This document shows positions 43,164 through 52,139 of a DNA stretch of 64,000 nt, in pieces. Numbering within the stretch: position 1 is the stretch's first letter; each line of letters opens with the position of its first letter. The notes under the pieces were generated by a model. The model worked only from the letters and a program-made list of their open reading frames with translations, had not been told where the DNA came from and ran no database searches. The DNA is from Enterobacter kobei. GTDB lineage: Bacteria > Pseudomonadota > Gammaproteobacteria > Enterobacterales > Enterobacteriaceae. The translations under genes and the position numbers were made by a program. The stretch covers positions 1,798,001 through 1,862,000 of the forward strand of contig NZ_CP017181.1 of assembly GCF_001729765.1 (NCBI RefSeq), written 5' to 3'.

Positions 43164-45936
43164 CTATGATCCGATAACCCGAACCTATTCTGGCTCATGG
43201 TCCGGTGGGTTTAAAATGGTCTGGTCCAATAACCCCGCCTGGATATTTTATGATCTGGTTCTGGATGAAATTTACGGCATGGGCACGCGCGTGGATGCAT
43301 CCATGGTGGATAAGTGGGCGCTGTACTCAATAGCCCAGTATTGCGACGAAATGGTTTCCGACGGTGCCGGTGGCACCGAACCGCGTTTCACCTGCAACGT
43401 TTTCATTCAGAGCCAGCAGGACGCCTGGCAGGTACTTAACGATCTCGCCGCGGTATTTCGTGGCATAACGTTCTGGGGCAACGATCAGATTTATGTCCAG
43501 GCAGACGTCCCGCAGGACGATGTTGACTGGGTTTATAACGCCTCAAACGTTATCGATGGGCTGTTTACTTATGCGGGCGGCTCATACAAGAATCGCTACA
43601 GCTCCTGCCTGGTGTCCTGGTCCGATCCGCAAAACCATTACAGCGATACCGTTGAGGGGGTCTACGATTCGGCGCTTGTAGAGCGTTATGACGTCCGGCA
43701 GACGTCCCTGACCGCAATCGGCTGCACCTCGCAAAGTGAAGCGCACCGGCGCGGGCGCTGGGTACTACTCTCCAATGCCAAAGACGGTACCGTATCATTT
43801 GGCGTGGGGCTGGATGGCTACATCCCGCTGCCTGCTGAAATTATCGGTGTCGCCGATCCTTTCCGTTCCGGCAAGGAGAACGGGGGACGCATCAGGGCGG
43901 TCAATGGCCGCCAGATTACGTTGGATCGAGAAATAGACTACGCGGCGAAAGACCGGCTGGTGGTTAACCTGCCTGACGGAAAAGCCCAGACGCGCACAAT
44001 CAGCGCGGTGAGCGCAGATAAAAAAACGGTGACGGTGGCCACCGCATTTAGTCAGGCAACTGTGGCGGGTGCTGTCTGGGCGATAGACAGTGATAACCTC
44101 GCAATACAGTATTTCCGGGTCACTTCAATTGCGGCTAACGACGACAGCACAGGCGGTTTCACTATTACGGCCGTTCAGCACGATCCAAACAAATACCGTT
44201 ACATCGATGACGGCGTTCGGGTCGAGTCGCCCCCGATCACCGTCACGCCGATAAGCATCCTGTCAGCGCCGAAGAATATCGTGGTGACTGAGAGCGATCA
44301 TGTTTCACAGGGCCTGACGGTAGCAAGCCTGGACGTGTCATGGAATAAGGTAGAGGGCGCAATCCGGTACGTTGCCCAGTGGCGTAAGGACAACGGGGAC
44401 TGGATAAACGTTCCGGTTACCAGCGCGCAGGGTTTCTCGGTTCAGGGCATTTATTCGGGCAGCTATGACGTTCGCGTCCGGGCGCTGAATGCGCAGGATA
44501 CGTCGTCACCATGGGGATACGGTGAAACAACTTATCTCTCCGGTAAAACGGGAAAACCGGGTACTCCGCTCAACTTCCTGGCGACCGAAGATGTGGTCTG
44601 GCATATCGACCTGACATGGAAATTTCCGGATGGATCTGGCGACACGGCCTATACAGAGATTCAGCGCGCCACAACTGCCGACTACGCCAATCCTGAACTG
44701 CTGGTCCTGGTGCCGTACCCGGCTGCAGATTATCAGCATGGCCCCATGCCTGCCGGCGTTCGCCAGTGGTACCGCGCACGCCTGATTGACCGTATCGGTA
44801 ACGCCGGGGACTGGACCAACTGGGTCATGGGCACGTCCTCGATAGATGTCAGCGAAATAACCAATGACATTCTGGAGGATATGAAAGAGTCGGAAACGTT
44901 CAAAGACCTGCTTGAGAACGCAGTGGACAGCAATGAAAAAATTGCTGGCATGGCTGACGATATCAAACAGGCCAACGACGAACTGGAGCAGCAGGCGAAG
45001 GACATCGCCAAAAATGCCCAGGACGTCGGGAAGGTTCAGACCAGTGTTAATGAGCTTTCCAGTACGGTCGGGAATGTTTCGTCTTCACTCAGTCAGCTTG
45101 AGCAGACCGTTGCGACGGCTGATACCGCGCTGGGCCAGCGAATCGACAGCATCAGTGTGTCTATGGACGGCATGACGGGCGGGGTCAAGAACTCAGCCAT
45201 TGCCATTATCCAGAACGGGCTGGCGCAGGTCGCCACACGCAAAAGGCTATCCGCAACGGTCGCCGGTAACAGCGCGCAGCTGGACCGTATTGATGACGTC
45301 ATCGTTAACGAGAAGGAGGCAACGGCGCGCTCGCTGCTGAGCCTGCAGACGGACGTCAACGGCAACAAGGCATCCATCAATAGCCTGAATCAGACGTTCT
45401 CTGATTACCAGCAGGCAACGGCCACGCAGATAAACAGCATCACAGCGACAGTCAATGGACACACTGCAGCGATCACAACCAACGCGCAGGCCATTGCCAA
45501 CGTGAATGGTGACCTGGAAGCGATGTACAGTATCAAAGTCGGGTTATCGAGCAATGGTCAGTATTACGCGGCAGGGATGGGGATTGGGGTTGAGAATACA
45601 CCCGGTGGCATGCAGTCGCAGGTTATCTTCCTGGCTGATCGCTTCGCCGTCACCACGGCAGCCGGTAACAGCGTGGCTTTGCCATTCGTGATCCAGAACG
45701 GGCAGACATTCATCCGCGCCAGCTTCATCCAGGACGGCACCATTGGGAATGCCAAAATCGGCAACTATATCCAGTCGAATAACTATGTGGCTGGCTCAGC
45801 AGGGTGGAAGCTTGATAAGGGAGGAACGTTCGAAATTAACGGCGTTGCCGGGGGCGGGAGGATGCTGATAACCAGCACTCTCATTCGTATCTATGACAGC
45901 AATAACGTGCTGCGTGTCAGAATGGGGTTATGGTAA
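43159..45936 (+). pseudogene. Tail-tip host-specificity protein J, N-terminal part deleted
   Basis: The frame (925 codons) begins abruptly at VNYDPITRTYSGSW, which corresponds to an internal segment of lambda J (VNYDPQTRQYSGIW). It goes on with KMVWSNNPAW, YGMGTRVDASMVDKWALY and the FN3 region, then a coiled Gln/Asn-rich section and a C-terminal domain (YSIKVGLSSNGQYYAAGMGI). Roughly the first quarter of J is absent. No start codon with a ribosome site belongs to this frame. An ATG at 43006 in this frame lies in out-of-frame HNH sequence, so it is not a real J start. J would bind the host receptor at the tail tip. Confidence 0.85.
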
Positions 45937-46232
45937 TGCCACAGGGCTTGCAGTGCTGGGATAGTGCAGGGCGGGTTGCGGTTGATTTAAGCGATTATGC
46001 GATCCGGTATATCGGAAGCACCTCTGTAACATTTGCCGCGGGAGATACGTCGAAAAACGTTTCTTTCGGCGGAATAACACAGGACGGCTCATTTATTTCG
46101 ATTGTGTCTACTGGCGTTACGGTCAATGAATACCACTGCCGGGCTTATAACGGCGGTTTTACTGCTTACTATTTGCCGACAACCGGAAGCCCTGCGATAA
46201 CACTCAATGTGGAGGTTTATAACTTTCAATGA
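45936..46232 (+). CDS. Phage tail-tip accessory protein (DUF6453-like)
   Basis: A 98-aa protein from an ATG at 45936 that overlaps the J stop (TAATG). It starts MPQGLQCWDSAGRVAVDLSD, a pattern I associate with small proteins encoded just after J in lambdoid phages. Beta-rich. An in-frame ATG two codons upstream is also possible. Stop overlaps the next start (ATGA). Confidence 0.65.
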   Translation: MPQGLQCWDSAGRVAVDLSDYAIRYIGSTSVTFAAGDTSKNVSFGGITQDGSFISIVSTGVTVNEYHCRAYNGGFTAYYLPTTGSPAITLNVEVYNFQ

Positions 46233-46870
46233 GCGGATTCGAAGTTTATAACAGCGATGGAAAACTGCTGGTGGACTCACAAAACAGGTCCACCCTTTTT
46301 TATGACCAGCGGGCACTCGGAGCTGTTGAGAGTAAAGGTTATTACCAGGTAGATAGCCCGTTTGGTAATGGCAGCACACTGGGTTTTACACCGCAGCAAT
46401 TCTGGAATGACGGCAGATTGCGATGGCTGCAGTTGGGTACAAACAGGTACGGTATGCCAGGTGCAGACCTGCTTGAAGATAATGCGGGGAGTATGATCCG
46501 GACTGCACGTAATATTGGAATGCAGAGCGGTTATCTTGACGTTTTTGACAGCGGAGGGAATCTCATATGGAGCGCAGCTTCCGCATCGAAAATGCCCCGT
46601 GTAGTCGGGTTCTTTGATGTGCCAGCGAACTATGACCTGCAGAACAATACGCTTTCGGTGAGCCTGAGCTTTAACCCCTGGATTCTGGTAAATAATTGCC
46701 CGGGCAATCTTAGCGATGATGGAACCGTTACGGGCTATTCAGGGATAGTGCTCAAATGGACGGGCTCACAGCTGCAGGGGCGGTACATTTCAAAGAATCA
46801 GCGCAGCTGGAGCCAGACATTTCAGGGTAGGGGATTACGAATCCCCATTGCTCAGTTTGTCGGTATTTGA
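46229..46870 (+). CDS. Hypothetical tail-associated protein
   Basis: A 213-aa protein starting MSGFEVYNSDGKLLVDSQNR, followed by YDQRALGAVESKGYYQVD. It is a paralogue-like partner of the preceding gene in overall style (short statement of a value, then strands), as seen in J-downstream cassettes. Overlaps its upstream gene by 4 nt, and its 3' end overlaps the opposite-strand lipoprotein gene by 36 nt. Confidence 0.6.
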   Translation: MSGFEVYNSDGKLLVDSQNRSTLFYDQRALGAVESKGYYQVDSPFGNGSTLGFTPQQFWNDGRLRWLQLGTNRYGMPGADLLEDNAGSMIRTARNIGMQSGYLDVFDSGGNLIWSAASASKMPRVVGFFDVPANYDLQNNTLSVSLSFNPWILVNNCPGNLSDDGTVTGYSGIVLKWTGSQLQGRYISKNQRSWSQTFQGRGLRIPIAQFVGI

Positions 46871-47197
46871 CTCAGGGGGAACGCGAGGATACTGCGTGGC
46901 AATCATGTTTTGTCTCACGCCTTTCGCTGCGTTGAAGCGATAAACAACATCCAGTTTATCGGTTTTTTTATAGCAAATATTACTGAGCCGCTTATTTACA
47001 TGGCGGCTAAATATTCCATTGCTGCTGTCAGAAATAACCGTCATTTCTCGCGTAGCGCAGTCAATATTCACGTGAATATCACCGCCCAATGATAAACGGG
47101 CAGCGTCAACCGGATAATCCATTCTGAATGCGTTGTCTGTGTGTTTACTGGAACAGCCAGCCAGCAGCAAAAATACTGCAGCAAATAATCGTTTCAT
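46835..47197 (-). CDS. Small prophage lipoprotein, possible superinfection-exclusion protein
   Basis: A 120-aa protein with a clean lipoprotein signal: MKRLFAAVFLLLAGCSSKH, lipobox LAGC, Cys15. The mature part carries two further Cys (IDCATREM, NICYKK). It lies on the opposite strand between J and the fibre gene. In phi80- and N15-like phages the receptor-blocking lipoprotein Cor is encoded close to J, so an exclusion role is plausible by position. I cannot confirm sequence similarity to Cor. Confidence 0.6.
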   Translation of the reverse strand: MKRLFAAVFLLLAGCSSKHTDNAFRMDYPVDAARLSLGGDIHVNIDCATREMTVISDSSNGIFSRHVNKRLSNICYKKTDKLDVVYRFNAAKGVRQNMIATQYPRVPPESNTDKLSNGDS

Positions 47198-47323
47198 TTC
47201 TACATTCCTGTAAATGCGGGAATATCCATTTTATTAGAGTTTAAAAAATAGTCAGATTGATATGAGCGATCAATTTTACATGATTGATCGTTTCAAACGA
47301 TCGTTATTATCGTGAGGTAGTTC

Positions 47324-48481
47324 ATGCTTTATAACACTGGCACTATCGCTATTAACGGAAATACCGCAACCGGCACTGGCACAAACTGGACGGCACCGGC
47401 CAGCCAGGTACGCGCTGGCCAGACGATTATCGTCATGTCTAACCCGGTCCAGATGTTCCAGATTTCATCCGTAAACAGCGCCACATCGATGACGGTTACG
47501 CCAGCTGCTTCCCCGGCGCTGAGCGGCCAGAAATACGGCATTCTGGTATCAGACAATATCTCTGTCGATGGCCTGGCGCAGGCGATGTCTCAGCTCATTA
47601 ACGAGTATGACGAGAATATCGGTGCGTGGGAGACCTTCGCTACCACATCAGCAAATCAGAGCATCACCGTAACCATCAACGGCACGCCAGTAACCATACC
47701 CGGCATCGGTAAACTGGCGCAGAAAGGGAGTAACGGTGCGCTGGCTGTTGCTGACGGCGGTACCGGTGCAACGAAGGAAGAAGACGCTCGCACAAACCTC
47801 GGTTTGGGAAGTAGCGCCACGCTGGATGCAGGTACAGCTGCCGGGAATGTCATGCATGTAGGAGCATTCGGGTTGCCAACTGGTGATGCTAGGGCCTTTA
47901 AAACAGATATGGCAGTTGCTCCTGATGGGACAAATTTCAATGCCCTGACTGAACCCGGTACATATCGTTTGCTGTTAGATATGGCGAAATCAACCTCAGG
48001 GCCTATCACCAGCTGGTACGGGTATGTTCAAAATTATGTTCGTATTTCAGATGCAGCCTTAACGCAGTTCTGCTTGCCGTATGCCAGCAAAACTGATGCA
48101 GGAAGGTTTTTTTTCAGAGGTTACAATACTGATGCATGGAGCCCATGGAAGGAGATAATGACGTCTGCAGTTTCTGACAGATTTATGAAAAATATTGGTG
48201 ACGATCTCGATCCAGAAAAGGCGCTGGGCAACATTTCACGGATGGAGTTCAAACACTTCACCTTCAAAGATGATAAAACGCAAACCCCACGTCGCGGAGT
48301 GATATCACAGCAAATTGAGACAATCGATCCTGAATATGTCAAAGAAATTGGGGGCATATTACACCTTGACCAGACACCTCTGTTGCTCGATGCGCTGGCC
48401 GCGATAAAAGCCCTGGCAATCCGCGTCAGGGCTTTAGAGGGAGACGCTAAAGCTGCGGCTCCTGCCTCATCTGCTGGTTAA
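47324..48481 (+). CDS. Tail fibre protein, C-terminus on an invertible segment (current ON form)
   Basis: A 385-aa fibre. The N-terminal attachment part (MLYNTGTIAINGNTATGTGT, about 1-90) is followed by a repeat-rich shaft. The motif ADGGTGATKEEDARTNLGLG ends at the crossover site (codon 159/160). The variable part ends in an intramolecular-chaperone (S74 endosialidase-type) domain: SDRFMKNIGDDL, FKHFTFKDD, RRGVISQQIETIDPEYV. Tail-to-tail with the alternative C-terminus, overlapping it by 35 nt. GTGAGG precedes the start. Confidence 0.85.
   Translation: MLYNTGTIAINGNTATGTGTNWTAPASQVRAGQTIIVMSNPVQMFQISSVNSATSMTVTPAASPALSGQKYGILVSDNISVDGLAQAMSQLINEYDENIGAWETFATTSANQSITVTINGTPVTIPGIGKLAQKGSNGALAVADGGTGATKEEDARTNLGLGSSATLDAGTAAGNVMHVGAFGLPTGDARAFKTDMAVAPDGTNFNALTEPGTYRLLLDMAKSTSGPITSWYGYVQNYVRISDAALTQFCLPYASKTDAGRFFFRGYNTDAWSPWKEIMTSAVSDRFMKNIGDDLDPEKALGNISRMEFKHFTFKDDKTQTPRRGVISQQIETIDPEYVKEIGGILHLDQTPLLLDALAAIKALAIRVRALEGDAKAAAPASSAG
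47787..47812. other. Invertase crossover site 1 (gix-like), inside the fibre gene
   Basis: A 26-bp site with centre TC at 47799-47800: left half CTCGCACAAACC, right half GGTTTGGGAAGT. The AAACC-TC-GGTTT core equals that of Mu gix as I recall it. The inverted partner is at 49227-49252. Confidence 0.8.
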
Positions 48482-49240
48482 ATAGGGAATCTTCAGGCAT
48501 ATCCAGGCGAACATCGATCCAGCTGTTCGCCGGTACGTCCATCGGTTCACCTTTGGTTTTGATGATCTCACCTTCATCGCTCAACATGTATTTTCGCTTA
48601 AACAAGCGGATTTTCAGACAACTGCTGTCGGTTTGATCTGCCTCAACAACACCAAGCTCCCCCATGCCGCCTGGGTCCATTGGCGGCAGTAGCTGCCATC
48701 CCTCAGAAGCCAGACCTGCTGAACCGATGAGCATATAAATACCCACATCGAGGCGAGAGAGAGTTATCCCCTCCGCTTCTGCGTTCGCCGTGCCGCAGCC
48801 GCACCAGACAAAACCATCCTCCGCTATATCGTCCCGCTGGCACGCTTCCTGGCTCGCTACGATACGGGCAACCGGAGACGCAGCTTTCAGGGTGCCATCA
48901 CTGGACTTTGTGGTATTACCCGTGGTGTAAGCCTCCTGATATGACCAGGACGAGCCACCGTAATACGAAAACCACGTCCGCCGTAGAATATAGGCCTGAT
49001 GAATACGGGTTGGTCGGCTGCCCCGATTGACGACTATAGACGTAATGCCGGTATTTGCAGTCAACCCCAGTTGGGTCTGTCCGTCATTTTGATGGGAGGA
49101 GAAACAGGTCGGTGTAAATGCGTCCATAGCGTCCAACAGTGGGCCGTCTCCGTTGATAGTTCCAAGCCCAAATGCTCCCACTTGCATGATGTTCCCGGCA
49201 GTCGTTCCGACGTCCTTCGTCGCGCTACTTCCCAAACCGA
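47799..49240. mobile_element. Invertible DNA segment switching the tail-fibre C-terminus
   Basis: About 1.44 kb between inverted crossover sites. It holds the current fibre C-terminus (+) and an alternative C-terminus (-), tail to tail, and lies beside a Gin/Pin-type invertase. Exchange at the central TC keeps the reading frame: 159 constant codons would join 263 alternative codons to give a 422-aa fibre in place of the 385-aa one. Confidence 0.85.
48447..49238 (-). CDS. Alternative tail-fibre C-terminus (silent orientation)
   Basis: A 263-codon segment with no promoter or start of its own, beginning at crossover site 2 with GLGSSATKDVGTTAGNIMQV, parallel to the expressed GLGSSATLDAGTAAGNVMHV. 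It then diverges entirely (FTPTCFSSHQNDGQTQLGL, WCGCGTANAEAEG, GWQLLPPMDPGGMGELGVV, RLFKRKYMLSDEGEI), a C-terminal domain found on other enterobacterial phage fibres. It has no S74 chaperone domain, so the two fibre forms differ in both receptor tip and folding strategy. Confidence 0.85.
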   Translation of the reverse strand, partial: GLGSSATKDVGTTAGNIMQVGAFGLGTINGDGPLLDAMDAFTPTCFSSHQNDGQTQLGLTANTGITSIVVNRGSRPTRIHQAYILRRTWFSYYGGSSWSYQEAYTTGNTTKSSDGTLKAASPVARIVASQEACQRDDIAEDGFVWCGCGTANAEAEGITLSRLDVGIYMLIGSAGLASEGWQLLPPMDPGGMGELGVVEADQTDSSCLKIRLFKRKYMLSDEGEIIKTKGEPMDVPANSWIDVRLDMPEDSLFNQQMRQEPQL

Positions 49241-49252
49241 CGTTTTATAGAT
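49227..49252. other. Invertase crossover site 2
   Basis: Reverse complement reads ATCTATAAAACG-TC-GGTTTGGGAAGT: same central TC and identical right half to site 1, in inverted orientation. The invertase ATG is 65 bp further on. Confidence 0.8.
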
Positions 49253-49316
49253 TGCCCTGGGGCTGCCTGGCCGATAACTTCACCTGATTTTTTGCAGAAA
49301 TAACTGGGTGAAAAAT

Positions 49317-49874
49317 ATGCAAATTGGCTATGTCAGGGTGTCAACAAATGACCAAAATACAGATCTTCAGCGACAGGCGCTCGAACGCGCAGGATGTGAG
49401 CAGATTTTCGAAGAAAAAATGAGCGGAACAGCGGCAAACCGACCAGCACTCAAAAAACTTCTCAAGGCACTGAATGAGGGGGACACGCTGGTGGTCTGGA
49501 AGCTGGATCGCCTCGGGCGAAGCATGCGTAATCTGGTGCTACTGGTTGACGAACTCCGTCAGCGGGGCATTCACTTCAAGAGTCTAACTGACAGCATTGA
49601 CACTTCAAGTCCGATGGGGCGTTTCATATTTCATATTATGTCAGCTCTAGCAGAAATGGAGAGGGAGTTGATAGTGGAACGCACTCGGGCGGGTTTGGCG
49701 GTTGCGAGGGAAAAGGGGCGGATCGGCGGCAGGCGTCCGAAGTTAACTGCTGAACAATGGGCGCAGGCCGGGCGGCTCATTTCAAATGGTGTTGAAAGAA
49801 AGCAGGTAGCAATAATTTATGACGTGGCAGTTTGCACGCTATATAAAAAATTTCCTGTATCTAAGCTGATTTAA
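49317..49874 (+). CDS. Serine DNA invertase (Gin/Pin family)
   Basis: A 185-aa resolvase/invertase. The catalytic Ser9 is in MQIGYVRVSTNDQNTDLQR, with DKL-type active-site residues in VVWKLDRLGRSM and LTDSIDTSSPMGRF. The C-terminal HTH (RKQVAIIYDVAVCTLYKKF) follows. Nearly the pattern of Pin/Gin throughout. The start is MQIGY at 49317, as in Pin (MLIGY), with GGGTGA upstream; a GTG three codons earlier is possible. Such enzymes need Fis and an enhancer, usually inside their own gene's 5' part. Confidence 0.95.
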   Translation: MQIGYVRVSTNDQNTDLQRQALERAGCEQIFEEKMSGTAANRPALKKLLKALNEGDTLVVWKLDRLGRSMRNLVLLVDELRQRGIHFKSLTDSIDTSSPMGRFIFHIMSALAEMERELIVERTRAGLAVAREKGRIGGRRPKLTAEQWAQAGRLISNGVERKQVAIIYDVAVCTLYKKFPVSKLI

Positions 49875-50076
49875 GTCTATCTACGTGCCTCAGTCTTGTG
49901 ACTTTCAACAATTATGATGAGAGAGTATTACAGCAGACCAAATCGGAGAAAGCATATGAGAATATAACCACAACATGACTTCTGATTATATGCCCCATTT
50001 ACTGCTAGTTTTTGCTACTCTATGAGAGGCAATGCCTGTCATCTTAAGTGGATCTAAGTTAATGGAATGAATAATT

Positions 50077-52074
50077 ATGAGTGAAAATGATACAATCCCA
50101 AAGCAGTCCAAAAGCCAGATTAACAAAGCGGTATTCTTTACATCTGCTTTGTTAATTTTCCTTCTTGTCGCCTTTGCCGCTGTATTCCCGGATATTGCCG
50201 ACAAAAATTTTAAACTTCTACAGCAGCAAATCTTCACGAATGCCAGCTGGTTCTACATCCTTGCGGTGGCCCTCATTTTACTGAGCGTCACTTTCCTGGG
50301 ACTCTCACGCTACGGTGATATTAAGCTGGGTCCGGACCATGCGCAGCCTGATTTCAGCTATCACTCCTGGTTTGCGATGCTTTTCTCGGCAGGGATGGGG
50401 ATCGGCCTGATGTTCTTTGGCGTTGCTGAACCGGTGATGCATTATCTTTCACCTCCCGTTGGCACCCCAGAGACAGTTGCGGCAGCGAAGGAAGCAATGC
50501 GCCTGACGTTCTTTCACTGGGGCCTGCATGCATGGGCAATCTATGCCATCGTGGCGTTGATCCTGGCCTTTTTCAGTTACCGTCACGGCCTGCCTTTAAC
50601 GCTGCGTTCCGCACTCTATCCCATTATTGGCGATCGCATATATGGGCCTATAGGCCATGCGGTAGATATTTTCGCCGTTATCGGCACGGTCTTTGGCGTT
50701 GCGACTTCGCTGGGGTACGGTGTTTTGCAGGTGAATGCTGGTTTGAATCATCTTTTCGGAGTGCCCATCAATGAAACTGTGCAGGTCATTCTGATCGTTG
50801 TCATCACGGGGTTAGCGACGATTTCGGTGGTGTCCGGCCTGGACAAGGGAATACGCATTCTTTCTGAGCTCAACCTGGGCCTGGCGGTGCTGCTGTTGGC
50901 GCTGGTCCTGTGTCTGGGACCAACCGTGCTTTTGCTGAAGTCATTTGTGGAAAATACGGGCGGTTATCTTTCGGAGCTGGTGAGTAAAACCTTCAACCTT
51001 TACGCATATGAACCTAAGTCGAGCAACTGGCTGGGGGGCTGGACATTATTGTACTGGGGATGGTGGCTTTCATGGTCGCCGTTTGTGGGGATGTTCATCG
51101 CAAGGGTCTCTCGCGGTCGAACCATTCGCGAGTTTGTTACCGGTGTGCTGTTTGTTCCCGCCGGCTTTACACTCATGTGGATGACGGTGTTTGGTAACAG
51201 CGCAATCTATCTCATTATGAACCAGGGGGCGACTGACCTCGCCAATACCGTTCAGCAGGATGTTGCGCTGGCCCTGTTTAATTTCCTGGAGCATTTCCCG
51301 TTCTCCTCCGTGCTGTCATTCATTGCAATGGCTATGGTCATCGTCTTCTTTGTCACGTCTGCTGACTCCGGGGCAATGGTTGTGGATACTCTGGCATCAG
51401 GTGGGGTGGCAAACACACCCGTCTGGCAACGCATCTTCTGGGCGTCGCTCATGGGGATTGTTGCAATTGCACTTCTGATTGCGGGTGGGCTAAGCGCACT
51501 GCAAACGGTGACAATCGCGAGTGCATTGCCCTTCTCAGTGATCTTACTGGTATCCATATACGGACTGTTAAAAGCCCTGAGACGGGATTTGACAAAGCGT
51601 GAAAGCCTGAGCATGGCAACTATTGCGCCGACGGCTGCACGTAACCCGATTCCCTGGCAGAGAAGGTTGCGTAATATCGCTTATCTGCCTAAGCGTTCTC
51701 TTGTGAAACGCTTTATGGACGACGTTATCCAGCCCGCCATGACGCTGGTTCAGGAAGAGCTCAACAAGCAGGGAACGATTAGCCACATTAATGACGCTGC
51801 CGACGATCGTATTCGCCTTGAAGTCGATCTGGGTAACGAACTGAACTATATTTATGAAGTGAGGCTTCGCGGGTATAACTCGCCAACCTTCGCCCTGGCT
51901 GCTATGGATAGTGATGAGCAGCAGGCTGAGCAACATCGATATTATCGCGCAGAGGTTTATCTCAAAGAAGGCGGTCAAAATTATGATGTGATGGGCTGGA
52001 ACCAGGAACAGTTGATTAATGACATACTGGACCAGTACGAAAAACATCTGCACTTCCTGCACCTGGTTCGTTAA
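50077..52074 (+). CDS. BCCT-family choline/betaine transporter (BetT-like)
   Basis: A 665-aa membrane transporter. There are twelve hydrophobic segments, the BCCT motif GMGIGLMFFGVAEPVMHY near residue 108, and WGWWLSWSPFVGMFIARVSRGR with the substrate Trp box near residue 325. A long cytoplasmic C-terminal tail (about 150 aa) is as in BetT (677 aa), where it senses osmotic stress. Substrate choline or a related betaine is inferred. It is prophage cargo: downstream of the invertase, with no phage function, closed by its own hairpin. Confidence 0.88.
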   Translation: MSENDTIPKQSKSQINKAVFFTSALLIFLLVAFAAVFPDIADKNFKLLQQQIFTNASWFYILAVALILLSVTFLGLSRYGDIKLGPDHAQPDFSYHSWFAMLFSAGMGIGLMFFGVAEPVMHYLSPPVGTPETVAAAKEAMRLTFFHWGLHAWAIYAIVALILAFFSYRHGLPLTLRSALYPIIGDRIYGPIGHAVDIFAVIGTVFGVATSLGYGVLQVNAGLNHLFGVPINETVQVILIVVITGLATISVVSGLDKGIRILSELNLGLAVLLLALVLCLGPTVLLLKSFVENTGGYLSELVSKTFNLYAYEPKSSNWLGGWTLLYWGWWLSWSPFVGMFIARVSRGRTIREFVTGVLFVPAGFTLMWMTVFGNSAIYLIMNQGATDLANTVQQDVALALFNFLEHFPFSSVLSFIAMAMVIVFFVTSADSGAMVVDTLASGGVANTPVWQRIFWASLMGIVAIALLIAGGLSALQTVTIASALPFSVILLVSIYGLLKALRRDLTKRESLSMATIAPTAARNPIPWQRRLRNIAYLPKRSLVKRFMDDVIQPAMTLVQEELNKQGTISHINDAADDRIRLEVDLGNELNYIYEVRLRGYNSPTFALAAMDSDEQQAEQHRYYRAEVYLKEGGQNYDVMGWNQEQLINDILDQYEKHLHFLHLVR

Positions 52075-52082
52075 TACAATCA

Positions 52083-52110
52083 AATGCCGCCCTGGAGGGC
52101 GGCATTAATT
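52083..52110 (+). terminator. Hairpin after the BCCT gene
   Basis: A perfect 10-bp stem AATGCCGCCC / GGGCGGCATT with loop TGGA, followed by AATTTATCTT. Strong stem, weak T-run. Confidence 0.7.
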
Positions 52111-52139
52111 TATCTTGGCCATAATACGAGGGAATGCAA

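Noticed and set aside
48447..49235. The minus-strand 262-aa frame as an independent gene
   Set aside because: It has no promoter or ribosome site and begins at the crossover site with the same GLGSSAT sequence as the fibre. It is the silent alternative C-terminus.
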